Positions 44,410 through 55,794 of a stretch of DNA of 64,000 nt are shown here, piece by piece (the stretch's first letter is position 1; each line of letters begins with the position of its first letter). Both the position numbers and the translations under genes were made by a program. The notes beneath the pieces are model-generated. The model saw only the letters and a list, made by a program, of their open reading frames with translations. It was not told the DNA's origin and made no database searches. The stretch comes from Macrocybe gigantea (Eukaryota; Basidiomycota; Agaricomycetes; Agaricales; Callistosporiaceae), in the NCBI GenBank assembly GCA_011319805.1, contig SJRY01000040.1, forward strand, positions 434,001-498,000, given 5' to 3'.

Positions 44410-44729
44410 TGTTAGGCTAGATGAATCTCAGAAGGACTCAGGCAGACTAAGTGCAAGAGTGGTCTTGAGATGATGGCAAAAGGAATATTAAGCCTAGCGC
44501 TACTGGTACATCTGGGAGTCCTTATATACATTACAGTACTCGAGCACGGACCATGGGCTGTGCAATGCTGTGGACTGCAGATGAGTAAGACTGGAAGGAG
44601 ATGACTCAGGATGACTAGGGAAGTGGGATGACTCGATGGCTGCGCGCTGTGCAGCATGATGGGGGAGATAAGGGATGCGGAAAAGATAAGATAAGAAAAT
44701 GAATAGTCCTTTGGGCGACGTCTGTAACA
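44410..44729 (-). repeat. 5' LTR of A3
   Basis: 320 bp in reverse orientation. The primer-binding site (AGGCTTAATAT on the plus strand) lies 2 nt to its left, near 44397-44407. Confidence 0.85.
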
Positions 44730-44832
44730 AGAGTAGTGGGAAGATGAAATGTCAGAATTGCCTGAGCCCGAGTTCTCCTCAAAAAAGAACTTGGGCTTGG
44801 GCAATCCTGACATTTCATCTTTCCACTACTCT
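44730..44832. repeat. 103-bp hairpin (foldback repeat)
   Basis: Arms AGAGTAGTGGGAAGATGAAA... and ...TTTCATCTTTCCACTACTCT pair over about 49 positions with about 5 mismatches, around a short A-rich loop. It could be a foldback MITE or a transposon end. Its left edge coincides with the A3 LTR boundary. Confidence 0.8.
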
Positions 44833-45129
44833 ATGATGGCAGCCAACTCCACTTTTACATGCTTTCTCCCTTTATCCGCTACCTCTACCATCCCATCTGT
44901 CCCTGTGGTCGTCCCCTCCTGGTAAGTCTGCATTTGTTCCAGTAGTCAGTAGATAGTTACTCCAATGATTATGAATGAGAATAAACGAGAATTGCAAAGA
45001 TATGGCCTAAGATCAGCCATTGCATAGATGTGTACATCCCTCAATGGGATCATTGGCCATATACTCATCGTTGGAGTAATCCTGGCCATTCTGCTCACCT
45101 GTCAGTCCATGTAGCAACATGCTGACAAT
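44833..45129. other. No gene recognised
   Basis: Non-coding or decayed sequence between the hairpin and the KOW-like pseudogene. Short frames only. Confidence 0.4.
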
Positions 45130-47680
45130 ACCTCTTAGCCTCTATGATGCTCCAAGCTGCTGCAATGCTCCAATCTATCTCAGATGCAGCTCAACAATTC
45201 CTTGATGTTGAGGCAGAGGTGGATGACCTAGATTACAATAATGAGGACAAGGATGACCTTGGTGAGCGAAGTTATATATATTAAGGGGACTGTAATTCAT
45301 CTATCTTCAGATGACTTCATAGACAATATACTATCTGATGAACAAGCTGGTCCTTCATTGCACCATTTGCCAGAAAATGAAAATGAGGATGACTGATTTG
45401 AAGCTTTGCTCTTGCACATCACACAGCACATGCATGAACATCAGGATACCCCATGTTGCTTGTTGGATGAAGGACTTGGCATGGATGAAGAACTCAGCAT
45501 GGACATTCCTCTGGAGAGCATACTGAAGGATGGTGATTATCTGTTATGGCACATTCCCTGTCATGTAAGTGAGCCTAAGGTATCTCCAACAGGTACTAAC
45601 ATCTCTAGATAGATCAGCCTAGAAGATGAGGCCTTGTGCTTGTTGTTTCTAGCAGCCCAGCCTGAGCACCAACTTCATGACACTTTTCATAGAGGTTCAT
45701 CCTGCAGCTATATCTATGTAGAAGCGACTATGAATCTGGTGCTCTGACAACTCCTCAAAATTACCCCTGGTATTTCTTGCTGTAGCTTGGAAGTCAATAC
45801 AATGCAGATTGATGTATAGGATTGGCAGCAGACTTTGAGGATATTGGACCCTGTAGACACTCCTAGGGTCGGGTCATGGATGAGGATTCTCAGAGGCTGA
45901 TACAAGAGCAATGTGGGGTTGGTCCACAACTATGCACCCCCCTTTGTAGGTGTCCTGCTGATACCACACCTGACCTTCAGCAATCTGCCATATCCAAAGA
46001 AGAGAAAATAAACATCTGCTTGTCCTGTTCCTAAGTTATTTGATCCCTCAGCTCTCTCTCAAGACTTACACTCACAGCTCAAGTACATGGAGGAAGATTA
46101 TGTATTCCAGCTTCACAGAATGAATTTGGAACATGGGCTCCTGTAGAAGGACTTCAATTCTCACTCCTTGATGCATGCCAATATTCAATTGTCTAGTAAA
46201 GCCTTCCTGACATTCCATATCAGTGGCCATCCAGCAATTCAGACTGCTGCATTCATATGTCCTATAGAGTAGAAATTTGCCAAGCAGGAAACTGTTGATA
46301 TTATATCTTCGGGCAAGTGGGAAACCATTCGATCTCTTTCTGACTATGGCATTGAAGTAGATTTGCAAGGTGGAGAAGGCTTGGTCAACATTCCTTGGTA
46401 TAATCTTCACAAAGTGATTGTCACAGAAAATTTCATCAAGGTGATGGGTGGACCACATGTAGGGCAAAAAGCTTGGGTTGTTGGTGTGGTCAATACAGCT
46501 GTGGACCTTCTTGAGCAGCCAGATGGCCTGGTACAAGCATTCATGGGGAGCCACTTAGTTATAAGGACACCTGCAATAGTTATATCACCATTTCTGATAT
46601 CTTTTCCAGTCATTTTCTATGCACATCAATTGCCTAAGGGTCACTCAGCCAGAAAATTTACTAAGCCCACTGCTGCTGCCATCTGAAACTATGCAGATCC
46701 AAGAGTTCATTCCATAGAAGGGACATGAGGTGCTGATCATGAAGCATCACTCCATGAAGGGCACTTGTGCCATGGTTCAGGATGCTATATGCAATATATC
46801 CATAGCCAGCGGGATCAAACTAGTTGTCCAGCTTCTGTGCTTCAATCTGGCCACTCCATTTCAAACTTACATGTTTGACTATGATGATGTGGTCAACCCA
46901 CTGTAAGTCCTTACTGCATTGGCTGTAAGTTCTTGCTGATTCGAATCTAACAGGTCTGGTCAAAAACTTTTTCAACTGCTTCCCATATGGTAATCCTTGA
47001 TTTAAGCCTCACAACCATGTCAAGGCATCAAGCTCTCATTCACTGGTCACACCCACACCTGCAATAACAGGCAGACAAATGCCAATGCCAAATTTTGGCT
47101 TGTCAAGCCCAGCCTGGAATCCTAGTACATGGATGCCCTATTCACCTCTGCCTCCACCAACTCCATGATAACCTGTTCCCAGCCCAGGTTCCAGTTTGAC
47201 AAGCCAACAGGCTACTCATCTCTTGTTCGACCCATGTCTTGTTGGTCACATGATGCAGGCCAAGGTGAATGGTGGTGGATACAACAACAAGAAGCTGGCT
47301 ATCTCAATTATATCCGATAATAATGGCAACATCTCTCTGCAGCACCAGTGCTACAAGACTTCCAAATATATTCTGGCAGCATAGATCGCTGTCAAACCAG
47401 CCCATCTGATGCACAATAATGGTCTTCTAGTGGTTGTGAAAGGCAAGCACCAAGGCAAATATGTGTACTGCATCTACTACCAGTATAAGGGTGAGATGGC
47501 AATCATCTAGTATGCTGTCATGAACCAAGACAAGAGTCAGGACAGTCTCTCTAGAGAGACAATCAAATTGACTTCTGTCAACATGTGCCAGGAATATGAG
47601 ACTGCGGAACAGAAGCAGAGAAATGACCAACTTATGACAACATTATACACTGAAGCTCGAATGATACATGTGAAATAACT
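45130..47680 (+). pseudogene. Decayed KOW-domain (Spt5-like) gene
   Basis: Plus-strand pieces read ESILKDGDYLLWHIPCHV, then CSYIYVEATMNLVL (NGN-like), a KOW unit VGSWMRILRG.YKSNVGLVHN (about 45870), EHGLL.KDFNSHS, GHPAIQTAAFICPIE, a second KOW unit NFIKVMGGPHVGQKAWVVGV (about 46430), HEVLIMKHHSMKGTCAMVQD (about 46730) and VVVKGKHQGKYVYCIYYQYK (about 47440). The order matches a KOW/Spt5-like family I know to be expanded in Agaricomycetes; true Spt5 is a transcription elongation factor. Stops are frequent, so this copy is dead. Short introns may also be present. Confidence 0.6.
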
Positions 47681-47689
47681 TGAAACGTA

Positions 47690-48069
47690 TACATTCTCTA
47701 ATCTCTATGGGTACATTTGCTGTTAATCCTGGGTATATATATAAAATGTAATACAAAATGTATATTTTACTTTTTTTACCTCCAAGTTCTCCAGTTCAGT
47801 GGCTGCAGCCAACTTTGACTGACTCAGCAAAATGAGCCATGACTGATTGGCTCCCTAAGCTGATGTGTTGCTGATCCGGCTTGGCTTCAGCTTTTTGCCT
47901 GACTCAGCTCCAGCTATTAGTCAGTTCCAAGTTGGAACTGCAGCAACACTACTCCCAGTCTTACAGATTCCACTTTCGAGGCTTTCATTCAGTATTGCTT
48001 TCACTTCTTCATTGGTACTGACAAGTTATGGCAAAAGGATGATCAAGGTAGTCACAAACTCATGATCCC
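47690..48069. other. AT-rich spacer, nothing recognised
   Basis: Lies between the KOW-like pseudogene and a gypsy integrase fragment. No supported coding frame. Confidence 0.4.
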
Positions 48070-49300
48070 TCAAAATTGGCATATAAACATCATCACCCAA
48101 GGCCATAATGACCTCGGTCACAAGGGCATCTACCCAACTCATACCTTGGTTTGTGAGTGCTTTTGGTAGCCTCACATGCTGGCCAATATCTCTTGGTTTT
48201 GCAGGACTTGTCACATTTGTCAGCAATATCAATTCTGACAGGTTCTCATCCCACCAGTCATTACTGTTCCCACACCTCTTTTTGAAAAGTTCTATGCTGA
48301 TATATGAAGATGCCAAAATCCAATAGCTATCAGTACATTATGCAAGGTCATTGCTCCCTCATGCATTATCACAAATTTTAAGCCCTCCAGAAAGAGAACA
48401 GTTCTGTAATCAGTGAATGGCTATTCCAGGACATATTATATCAATGGGATGGTGTTCGCGAAATTGTCACAGATAACAATGGCCCCTTTGTAGCAGGTCT
48501 TGACTACCTTAAGAAATGCTATAGCATCTACCACATTCAGATCTCAACATACAATTCCTGAGCCAACAGAGTGGCCACATTATGATGTTTGTCAATCACT
48601 GATAAAGGCAGCAAATGGTGTCAAAAGCAAATAGTCACAATACATCCATTTGGTCTTCTATGCCAAAAGAGTCACTGCCTGCCATCGAATGGGTTGTTCA
48701 TCTTATTTCACAGTAACTAGCACCCATCCCATTCTCCTGTTCGATATCATGGAAGCAACCTACCTACAGCCTCCTTCTGAGTCCCTACTATCATCCACAG
48801 ATCTAATTGCTCATCGAGCAGTCACCTGACCAAACAGCTACAAGCCTTTTATGCCAATGTATATGATACTCATAGAAAAGCTGCCAAAGATTTTGAAAAG
48901 AAGCACTATCATACTATTCATGATTTCAACTTCAAATATGATGCCTTAGTCCTTATCTGAAATACTCATGTAGAGAAGAGTCTTGATCACAAAATATGAC
49001 TTTGGTATCTTGGACCACTTATCGTTGTCTTCTGAAATTTTGGAGGCACTTACATCATTGCCAAACTTGATGGCACAGTCCTGGATCGTCCCATAGCAGC
49101 ATTTTGAGTCATTCCATACTTCACTCACCACAAAATCACTATTCCCGAAACACTTCTTGATATCAACACTGACTGGCTTTGTGAAATGCAAGTCTCAAAT
49201 GATCAAGGTGATGAAGTCCTAGACAATTTCAACATGCCCACCAATAGCAATCCTGAAAGTGATTCTGATATTGAAATACTCTCAGCATCACATTAGTTTA
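48070..49300 (+). pseudogene. Gypsy-type integrase fragment (element C)
   Basis: The zinc site reads GHNDLGHKGIYPTHTLVCEC and TCHICQQYQF. The core has ISEWLFQDILYQWDGVREIV followed by TDNNGPFV. The C-terminal part has HYHTIHDFNFKYDALVLI, YLGPLIVV and GGTYIIAKLDGTVLDRPIAA, then VIPYFTHHKITIPE. This C-terminus is unlike A and B, so it is a third gypsy family. Many stops. No LTR was identified for it. Confidence 0.68.
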
Positions 49301-49474
49301 GCTCATTCTCATTAAGTCCAACTCTTTTCACATTTATTCATTTATTCATTTTCTTTGTTATTTGATACCCTTACTTACCATTATCTATTTTCATGATCCT
49401 TTTAAAAGTCCAGTTTCATGTCCACCAGAAACAAGAAAATATTGGATTCAAAACAATTATTACAGTTTTTTTTG

Positions 49475-50930
49475 TTATAGTTCAGATGGGATTCCACTGA
49501 ACTCATCTTCCTCTTCATCCACCTCACCCTCACTCTCATCTGATGACTCATTTTCTTTTTGATCATCATCTTCTTCATCACTCTCCTCCAACTTCTCTTC
49601 TCCAGACTCTGATTTTGATGACACTCCCAAGCTTTCCGACGAATCGACTTCAATACTGACCAATAGCAGTATCGAGACTGTAAGCTCCTGAACCATTGGC
49701 ATCTCAACCAATGTCCTGATGCCTCTAAAAACCATTAACTCCCAATACTGTGCCAGTATCCAGTGAACTTCAGTCTCGACTGCCCTTGGAACATTCTGTG
49801 CCATGAACTGGTGAACTTGGGTTAAGAGCTGATACTGTTGTGACTCTGTTGCCTGATGAACATGTTGAAGGATGTGCCTGCCAAGCTCCAGGTATTCCTT
49901 CCGATGGTTAGCACATTTGCACATTGTATGAGCAGCCATTTTGAGAGTAGCTTCAAGATCATACATGTGTCAGAAATCCTCATTCATACTCCAGAAGGAG
50001 TTCCCCAGAAACTCAAAGGCCTTGATGTCATATGGGAGTACAAAATTATAGATGTCTTCATAGTTCCAATTATCAAACTGGAGGGCATCATGCAACTGAG
50101 CATTACTATCCTGAATGCAGTCAGCAGCAAGGCACATTGCAGTCTCAGCGATGCCTTCAAAGCCATCCAGGACATTTGGGGCTTCAACAGCCTCCTTCCA
50201 GAAATTCTAATCTTCAAAATCATCTACAGCAGGAAGCATTCCCATTTTGAACCATTATCATGGCCCTGGAAGTCCTGCTCATGAAGTTAATAAAGAACAC
50301 TATAATGGAAAAGATGGATCTATAATCATGAAAGCCCAGACCATAGTGTGAGTCCATCAGTAGCACTGGCATCAGAGGAGGCATAGGTGCAATAATTGGT
50401 TCTGGATGATATGGGATTTCCTCCAAAGGTGCATGCATTTTGATGTCCTTGAGATGGGACAGCAGGTCCTACAAAGTCTCTGAAATTGATTTGTCAGCCT
50501 TGGAATCATAGGCTCACATCTTGCCCTTTCCCTTTGGATCATGACATAGCCTTGGCTCAGCATCCTTGTTCCTAGGCTTTGACTGGATGGTCTTTCAAGT
50601 CCACAATCTTGTTTGCATTACCCCATTGCCAGAGTCAGACTTAATCTGTGGAGTAGTTTTAGCTAATTTTGCAGCACATGGTTATTTGAACAGGCAGCCA
50701 AGCTGCTTTTCAATGCAGCATTGACAAGGGCCTGGCTCAGAATCAATCTTCTCACAGATTTTGAGGCCAGTCTTCTTACACCATTTGCACTAAACTGCTA
50801 TAGGACTCAGAAAGAGCCCAGTGGCAAGCAGGTGCAATCACTCACCTGCTCATCACCCATAACTTCCTCAAAATTGAGTTGCACAAGCGAGGAACCTTCA
50901 AAATTAGCAACTCAGTATCATAGAGATGAA
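49475..50930 (-). pseudogene. Unrecognised Cys-motif gene, copy 1
   Basis: I do not know this family's function. Read leftward, it has a GTGAGT...CTATAG intron (about 50802-50851), then CKWCKKTGLKICEKIDSEPG, CQCCIEKQLGCLF (a possible zinc-binding Cys cluster), ETL.DLLSHLKDIKMHAPLE, DSHYGLGFHD, a probable intron, then NFWKEAVEAPNVLDGFEGIA, FDNWNYEDIYNFVLPYDIKA, an open 163-codon C-terminus beginning MYDLEATLKMAAHTMCKCAN and ending in an acidic Ser/Glu/Asp-rich tail. Several stops interrupt the N-terminal part. Related fragments are at 35842-36328 and 36405-36837. Confidence 0.55.
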
Positions 50931-51192
50931 ATGAGCCTGACTCATCAGATCCTGGACTATTATACAGGCCTCCAACCTCATTCTGGTGATCCTCATCCAG
51001 GTGGCCAACCCACTCATTGTATCATGAAACCCAGTCTTGAAAGATGTCTCTGGAAATGTCTTGACCCTCCCTTGCCCACTCATCCTAATGTCAATACAGA
51101 TAAAGATATTGCCTCACTCACTCCTTGTTGGACTTACAAAACATTTCAAGACTGCAGCACTAGTGGCTTTGATGGCCTCAATGCTCATGTTC
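50931..51192. other. Unassigned sequence left of A4
   Basis: No reliable domain. It is probably the upstream part of the Cys-motif gene. It ends at TGTTC, the left flank of A4. Confidence 0.35.
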
Positions 51193-51512
51193 TGTTACAG
51201 ATATCACCTAAAGGACCATTCAATTTCTTATTTTATCTTTCCCATAGCCCTTATCTCCCCCATCATGCTGTGCAGCATGCAGCCATCAAGTCATTTCACT
51301 TCTCTAGTCATTCTGAGTCATCTTCTTCCAGTCTTACTCATCCACAGTCTATAGCATTGTGCAGCCCATAGTCTGTGCTCGAGTACTGTAATGTATATAA
51401 GGACTCCCAGATGTACCAGTAGTACTAGGCTTAATATTCCTTTTGCCATTGTCTCAAGACTACTCTTGCACTTAGTCTGCCCAAGTCCTTTTGAGATTCA
51501 TCTAGCCTAACA
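51193..51512 (+). repeat. 5' LTR of A4
   Basis: 320 bp, with TATATAAG and the AGG-type start. The primer-binding site ATATTAAGCCT follows at 51515-51525. Confidence 0.85.
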
Positions 51513-51557
51513 AGATATTAAGCCTCATCAAGACTCACTCAGACTCACACACACACC

Positions 51558-51989
51558 ATGTCATGCTTTATCAAAGACTTGATCAATATTCAACAACAAG
51601 TAGTTACTGACCTAGTGAGCACTAGTACAAATGATGAGAGCACTTGGCTCAGAGAAGTAGACCAAATATTGCAGTCCATGCCATTTACAGAGACAGTCCA
51701 TGCCAACCACAGAGACACTAGCAATCCAAACAAATGGAAGAGAGAGTGTATGCCTACACCAAGTAGTGACGATGAAGAGCAGGCACTCCTGAGAGAGTTT
51801 GCCTTTACTACCACAAATGAACCCACTGAGATCCTCAGTGAAGGAGCAGCACAACTTATTACAGAACTTCTTCTAGAAGGAGAATATGGGATAAGCCCAG
51901 AAGAGCTGTGGTCAGACCAGAATCTTCTTGCCAAAGAAAAGGACAAACCTATCTGCAAGAAAACAAGAGAAGAACAAACACAAGCCTGA
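51558..51989 (+). pseudogene. A4 ORF0
   Basis: Open for 143 codons (MSCFIKDLINIQQQVVTDLV) but with many CpG-type replacements relative to A3, such as Arg to Cys or Gln. The same acidic Ser-rich protein of unknown role. Confidence 0.5.
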
Positions 51990-52193
51990 GACTTCAGGTG
52001 ACAGCAGATCAAGAACTATAATCACTGAATGCAAGAAGAAGACATACTGATACAGAGAGGGCATGACACACAGAGCATATGACAGGGCCAATGAGAATGA
52101 CACCAAAGTCAGGGACACACAGGAATGAAACTGCCAAACCCCTTCAGAGGACCAATCTGCCAAAGCACAGCATAAGGAGAGAATTGTACCACT

Positions 52194-53336
52194 GTGGCAA
52201 AAGTAAGCACTAGTGATTGGGACAAATACTATCAGTGGAGGGAGTGAAAAGGATTATCAAAGACAAATGGACTGATCACCACAGAGTGGGCTGATTTTGA
52301 ACAGGCCTGTAGAATCACAGGAGTTGACCTAGACTACTGGAAGGAATAAAGAGAGGAGCGAAGACAGAAACAGCTTCAAGAATAGCAAGCCCAAGTGCAA
52401 GCACAACAGACCCAAGAGCAACAGATCCAGGAACAGGAGAACAAAGACCAAGACAATGATGAAGAGACTCCCCAAAGGATGACAACAGAATACAAGGGAA
52501 TTATCGCTGATCCAAAATCCTTTACAGGAGATTGAACAGCCTTTGACATTTGGTGGAGGAAGATGAAACTCTACATAACAGCACATGGAGACCTCACAGA
52601 TACACAGAAGATTGGTGCAGTCCTGTCCAGAATGACCAACAGACTAGAAGCCTACTGGGCATCAAAGAAGATTGACACCACTACCAACCAAAGCATATGG
52701 GCTGATTTCATAACTAAGATAGAGACATGATTCAGCAATGCCATGTCACCATTGCAAGCAGGAAGCAAACTATTCAATATCAGACAGGGAAACTGACCCA
52801 TTGATGAATTTCTAGATGAATTCATAGACCTTGCAGGAAAAGCAGGAATGACAGGAACAGCCCCCTGTTTCTTACTCAAGAAGAGTTCCAACTGGAGGAC
52901 AGCAGAAGCAGTACACTCGATCTCTGCACTTCCAACAGATGGAGATGAATATATCAAGATGGTTCAAGTGATCGGATAAAACATTAATGAACATAGGAAT
53001 GTAATAAGAGGAGAATTCATGAGCAATCAGCACAAGCCTGGAAATCCAAGCCGAGGAGCAGAACAAGCAATGGAAGTCAACAAAGTATGAAGCAACAATT
53101 GCTTCAATTGCAATAAGCCAGGGCACCTTTCACGAAACTGCTCAGAACTGCGAAAAGGAGCAGCAAATGTTACATGCTTCAACTGTGGCTTGAAGGGACA
53201 CTACACACAGAACTGCAAGAAGAAGAAGAAAGGAAAATCCTGAGTCAGAGAAGTGAAAGAAGAAGAAGGAGAGGACGAAGAAGACAAGAATGAAGAAAGC
53301 TCTGACAAAGAGGGTTTTATCAAAGGGTCTGACTAG
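52194..53336 (+). pseudogene. A4 gag
   Basis: 381 codons from GTG to TAG. The second zinc knuckle is [14 protein letters not shown] with the canonical His. Stops differ partly from A1-A3 (for example Trp is kept in NWRTAEAV), while the TGA after RQGN and the one in KV.SNN are shared. Confidence 0.78.
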
Positions 53337-53813
53337 GAGGTGCTAAATCATAACCCACACAACTGAAACAGACTTGCTTTGATACCAGATGTAGATCATC
53401 CTATACTCTAAAATACACCATTCCCACAAAGTGATCTGAAGCACCAAGGAAAACCATCCAAGGTAACAAACCACCTAAAAGGAAAGAACTTGCAGTACCA
53501 GCCAAGATACAAATATGAAAAGGATAGCAACAATAATGCCAGAAGTCAATAGCAGAGCAGACAGGACCTGCATCAATACTACTATAGTAGCAAAAACAGG
53601 GTTGAAGACATGACAAATTAAGAAGATTCCAATCATAAATGCAGATGAATCACCCAACTGCCAGAAAACAGCAGATCAAGTAGCAGAAGTCCACATCAAC
53701 ATCAAAGGATAAAAGGAACACATGGAAGCTATCGTACTCGATATTGGAAAGACCAACATGCTATTGGGACATGACTGGCTTGTCTATCACAACCCAATGA
53801 TCAAATAGAGGAC

Positions 53814-54133
53814 TGTTACAGATGTCGCCCAAAGGACTATTCAATTTCTTATCTTATCTTTCCCATATCCCTTATCTTCTCCATCATGCTGTGCAGTGCA
53901 CAGCCATCGAGTCATTTCACTTCCCTAGTCATCCTGAGTCATCTCCTTCCAGTCTTACTTATCCACAGTCCACAGCATTGTGCAGCCCATAGTCCATGCT
54001 CGAGTACTATAATGTATATAAGGACTCCCAGATGTACCAGTAACACTAGGCTTAATATTCCTTTTGCCATTGTCTCAAAACCACTCTCACACTTAGTCTG
54101 CCCGAGTCCTTCTGAGATTCATCTAGCCTAACA
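53814..54133 (+). mobile_element. Solo A LTR inside the A4 protease region
   Basis: 320 bp with a perfect 5-bp duplication AGGAC (53809-53813, 54134-54138). Confidence 0.9.
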
Positions 54134-55794
54134 AGGACAGGAGAAATTGTCTCTGACAGATGCCCTAAAATGTGCAAAATAAACTACCAAATGATCAAAA
54201 TACAGAAGGTGGCTGAACCAGTGAAAACTATAGCCAGCAACAAGACAGGAACTCAGATACCCCCATATCTGACCAGATTCAAACACCTCTTCAAGGAGAA
54301 GAACTTTGATCAATTACCAGACTATAAAGAGTGGGACCATAAGATAAACTTAATGAAAGATGCATCCAAAATGATACCAAGCAAGGTTTACCCAATGATG
54401 CAGAAGGAACTAGAGGAACTAGATGCCTTTGTCAAAGAAGGGCTAAGAACAGGAAAGATACACCCATTGAAATTGCCTTATGCAGCACCCTGCTTCTTTC
54501 ACAACAAGAAGGATGGAAGCAAATGACTCATCCAAGATTACCAGGAAATAAACAAATATATGGTTAAGGACAAGTTCCCATTACCATGGATCAGCAAACT
54601 CCTCAATGTATTACAAGGAGCAAAGTACTTTAGCAAGATCGACATCATCTGGGGATACAATAACATATACATCTGAAAAGGAGATGAATGGAAGGCAGCC
54701 TTCCTAACAGCAAGAGGGCTCTTTGAACCAATGGTCATGTACTTTGAACAGTGCAACACACCAGGCACATTCAGCCAAATGATGGCAAGCCTCTTCCAAG
54801 ACCAAATACAAAGGAGAGTGTGTATAATCTATATGGATGACATCATAATCATCAGATGGATACAAGAGGAACTCCAAAAGCACACCATAGAAGTCATAGA
54901 GATACTAAACAAGAATGACCTATTCATTAAAGGACTGAAATGCATCTGGGAATCATCAAAAGTCCCAGTGCTAGGGTACATTGTAGGAGAAGGAAAAGTA
55001 GAGATGGAACCAGAGAAGATTGCAGCTGTACAATCCTGGCCAACTCCAAAAATGAAGAAAGAACTATAAAAGTTCTTGGAATTCACAAACTTTTACCAAT
55101 GATTCATTAAGAGATATGCAAAGGTTGTGAAACTTCTAACAGAGCTGATTGGAAACAAAACATTCCAGTGGACAGACAGACAACAAGGTGCTTTCAAAGA
55201 GCTGATTCGATACATAACCTTGGCACCCATTCTAATACTACCACAAACAGAAGGAAAATTCCAAGTTGAAACAGATGCCTCAGTATATGCCATTAGAGCA
55301 GTACTATCACAACAACAAAAAGGACTATAGCACCCAATTGCCTTCATTTCAAGATGCATGACTGCAGCAGAACAGAACTATGAAATCTATGATAAGGAAC
55401 TCCTTGCAATAATGGTTGTGCTGAAGACATGGAAACAATACCTTCTAAAAGCTCGAGAGAAGTTTGAAATATTGACAGATCACAAAAACCTATCATATTT
55501 CCAAAAACCACAGTAACTCAATTCAAGACAGATTGGCTAGTACCTAAAATTACAAGAATATAACTACAAACTATGATACATACCAGGAAAGGCTAATGGA
55601 AAAGCAGACATCCTGTCATAGATAGCAGGATATTAAGAAAACCTAGCAGAGAAGGATGATATACAAATGATCAAAGAGGTGGCATTCATTCAACATCTGG
55701 AAGAGAATAATGAATGAGATTTCAAATTTATGATGTTCAAGGATGAACCCATGAAGAGAGGAAGCAGAAAATAATGAGGCAATACAAATAAGAG

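Larger units (their letters stand above)
37082..44729 (-). mobile_element. Element A copy 3 (A3), chromovirus with an E LTR inserted
   Basis: 3' LTR 37082-37400, 5' LTR 44410-44729. Removing the 1132-bp E LTR and its 4-bp duplication gives 6512 bp. The left flank CATGA lies in B RT and the right flank AGAGT starts a hairpin, so there is no matching duplication. It is the best-preserved copy: ORF0 and the first 200 codons of gag are open. Confidence 0.9.
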
